Shown one piece after another: positions 63,057-64,000 of a DNA stretch of 64,000 nucleotides. A model generated the notes under the pieces. It made no database searches, was not told where the DNA came from, and worked only from the letters and a program-made list of their open reading frames with translations. The position numbers and the translations under genes were made by a program. The DNA comes from Paraburkholderia tropica (GTDB lineage: Bacteria > Pseudomonadota > Gammaproteobacteria > Burkholderiales > Burkholderiaceae), in the NCBI RefSeq assembly GCF_900109265.1, contig NZ_FNZM01000007.1:310001-374000 (forward strand), written 5' to 3'. Each line of letters starts with the position of its first letter. The first letter of the stretch is position 1.

Positions 63057-63842
63057 GATTAACTCCATTGAGTTTGGTTGATACCCCCCGAATTGCCTGC
63101 GCGTTCCTGGCCGATTGCACTGTGTATTTGATTGCATCGTTCAGGCGATTCCGTTTTACGCGCCGCGCCATTCGTCTAATGTTCGATTTCGCACGTTAAT
63201 CTCGATTTACGCGATTAAATCGGGTTTTCCATTAAAACCCAACTGCACTTTCGCACACTGAATTGATATTGATAGTAATTATCATCCGCAAACCGATGAT
63301 GACGGATAAAAACATCGGGAATTCCCCGATTATTTACCCCAATCTGTTGCCGATAACCTGCCCTCGCCCTCAGGTCTCATGGCGCCGCACCCCAAGCCAC
63401 ACGAGCCTTCCGAGGCCACCAGGGCGTCTGACACAGTTGCATTGAATTGGATTTAATGGCGTGACCGTCATAGCATCGCTTATATAACGACACTCAATAG
63501 TATGATTATTTCAATATTTGATTATAAAAACATCGTACAAACCCGAATAAAAACACACGCTCAAGAATGAATTTTTTCCAAAATGGCGCGCCTTAAAAAC
63601 TCACTTAAAATAAAACATCAAACCTTACAATTTAATTATATTCAATATATCAGCACCATCGGACGACTCTATAAAACCACCCCCTTAAAATCCGCGATTG
63701 GTTTGATGGCGCACGCAAGACGCTGGCATTTCGTAATAGATTGGCTCCGACTGACAGCCGTGCGCCCCCAGACCAGGCGGCGATGCCGGAAAACGGCAAG
63801 CCACAGCGCGTGCTTTCAGCCCAACAAGAAAGGAGACCTATC
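63057..63842. other. long AT-rich region between flp and tadE-like gene
   Basis: 786 bases, much richer in A and T than the flanks, particularly 63441-63660. No ORF in it has a recognisable domain. It holds the candidate flp promoter (below) and probably that of the divergent tadE-like gene. AT richness might favour H-NS-like silencing. Confidence 0.55.
63203..63242 (-). promoter_or_regulatory. candidate flp/tad promoter with two abutting palindromes
   Basis: On the minus strand TTGGGT (63237-63242) and TTTAAT (63214-63219) are 17 bases apart. CGATTTA/TAAATCG (63203-63222) covers the -10 and GGGTTTT/AAAACCC (63222-63240) the spacer and part of the -35. A repressor or activator site is likely; direct evidence is lacking. 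Confidence 0.4.
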
Positions 63843-64000
63843 ATGCACAAGCCCATGAGTGCAGCGGCGTTCAGCAAGGTTGCGGACCGGCGGGGGAACA
63901 GCGTTAACGGCGCGCGCAATCGAGCGCGGCCCGGAGAACGAATCAGTCGGGGACGACGGAGGCAGCGCGGATCGGCCATCGTCGAATTCGCGCTCGTCCT
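63843..64000 (+). CDS. TadE-like pilus assembly protein, cut by window end
   Basis: The first 52 residues of an open frame running off the right edge. A basic N-terminus (RGRRRQRG) is followed by SAIVEFALVL, the conserved start of the TadE/TadG hydrophobic segment (Glu five residues in, as in pseudopilins). AAGGAG lies 7 bases before the Met. It is divergent from the flp operon; further tad genes (tadF/tadG) would be expected beyond the edge. Confidence 0.75.
   Translation, partial: MHKPMSAAAFSKVADRRGNSVNGARNRARPGERISRGRRRQRGSAIVEFALV

Noticed and set aside
63583..63858. A 91-codon ORF in the AT-rich gap
   Set aside because: Runs into the tadE-like start region and has no domain or good start signal.

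Overview
The window is a GC-rich chromosomal segment that looks like Burkholderiaceae (Paraburkholderia, Caballeronia or Burkholderia type). The grounds are two trimeric OmpC-like porins ending in an aromatic residue (Phe), a complete Tad/Flp pilus locus, dense clusters of SDR, acyl-CoA and MFS catabolic genes, FCD-type GntR and IclR regulators, and decayed IS3, IS21 and ISNCY-type elements. No rRNA, tRNA or CRISPR array was recognised.

Layout. (1) 179-11593, minus strand: a tight catabolic operon with SDR, SMP-30-type lactonase, NTF2-like protein, NDP-forming acyl-CoA ligase, double acyl-CoA dehydrogenase, enoyl-CoA hydratase, SDR, an unusual extended SDR and an AMP-forming acyl-CoA ligase, preceded by a weak LuxR-HTH-like ORF. 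It faces a porin (12323) and a luciferase-like monooxygenase with its flavin reductase (13750-15632). Read together, these could oxidise a cyclic or terpenoid substrate to a lactone and degrade it as CoA esters; this is inference. (2) 15645-19316: small exported proteins, a secreted subtilisin-like protease and the left end of an ISNCY-type element. (3) 19317-24562, minus: a DapA-like lyase, a glycosyltransferase, a GntR regulator, an Asp/Glu-racemase-family enzyme, a D-amino-acid dehydrogenase and RidA. Divergent to it is a five-gene Liv-type ABC importer plus an MFS exporter (24875-30657). A 14-base motif is shared by the two facing promoters. (4) 30658-32530: IS21 and IS3 fragments, a BON-domain protein and a broken FNR-type regulator. 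(5) 32534-38932: a YhiI-RbbA-YhhJ-type ABC exporter with its own NodT-type outer membrane factor. (6) 38933-41143: a decayed IS3 transposase and a second porin. (7) 41549-46705: a CadD-like exporter, then a cupin dioxygenase, SDR, MFS, SDR and IclR regulator preceded by paired palindromic operator-like sites. (8) 46820-50987, minus: MFS, PfkB kinase, RraA-like protein and 2-hydroxyacid dehydrogenase, a sugar-acid type pathway; then an exported Yellow/MRJP-type protein and a GntR regulator. (9) 53532-63056, minus: the tad operon (three flp, cpaA, cpaB, cpaC, small lipoprotein, cpaE, cpaF, tadB, tadC) with a terminator at its end, and a divergent tadE-like gene cut by the right edge.

The genes mostly describe uptake through porins and ABC or MFS carriers, catabolism of organic acids, sugar acids and D-amino acids, efflux, and surface attachment by Flp pili. 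I see no clearly new defence or mobile system. The least explained signals are the SDR with an extra half-domain, the operator pairs at 42280-42312 and 24612-24829, and the triplicated flp units with compensating hairpins.
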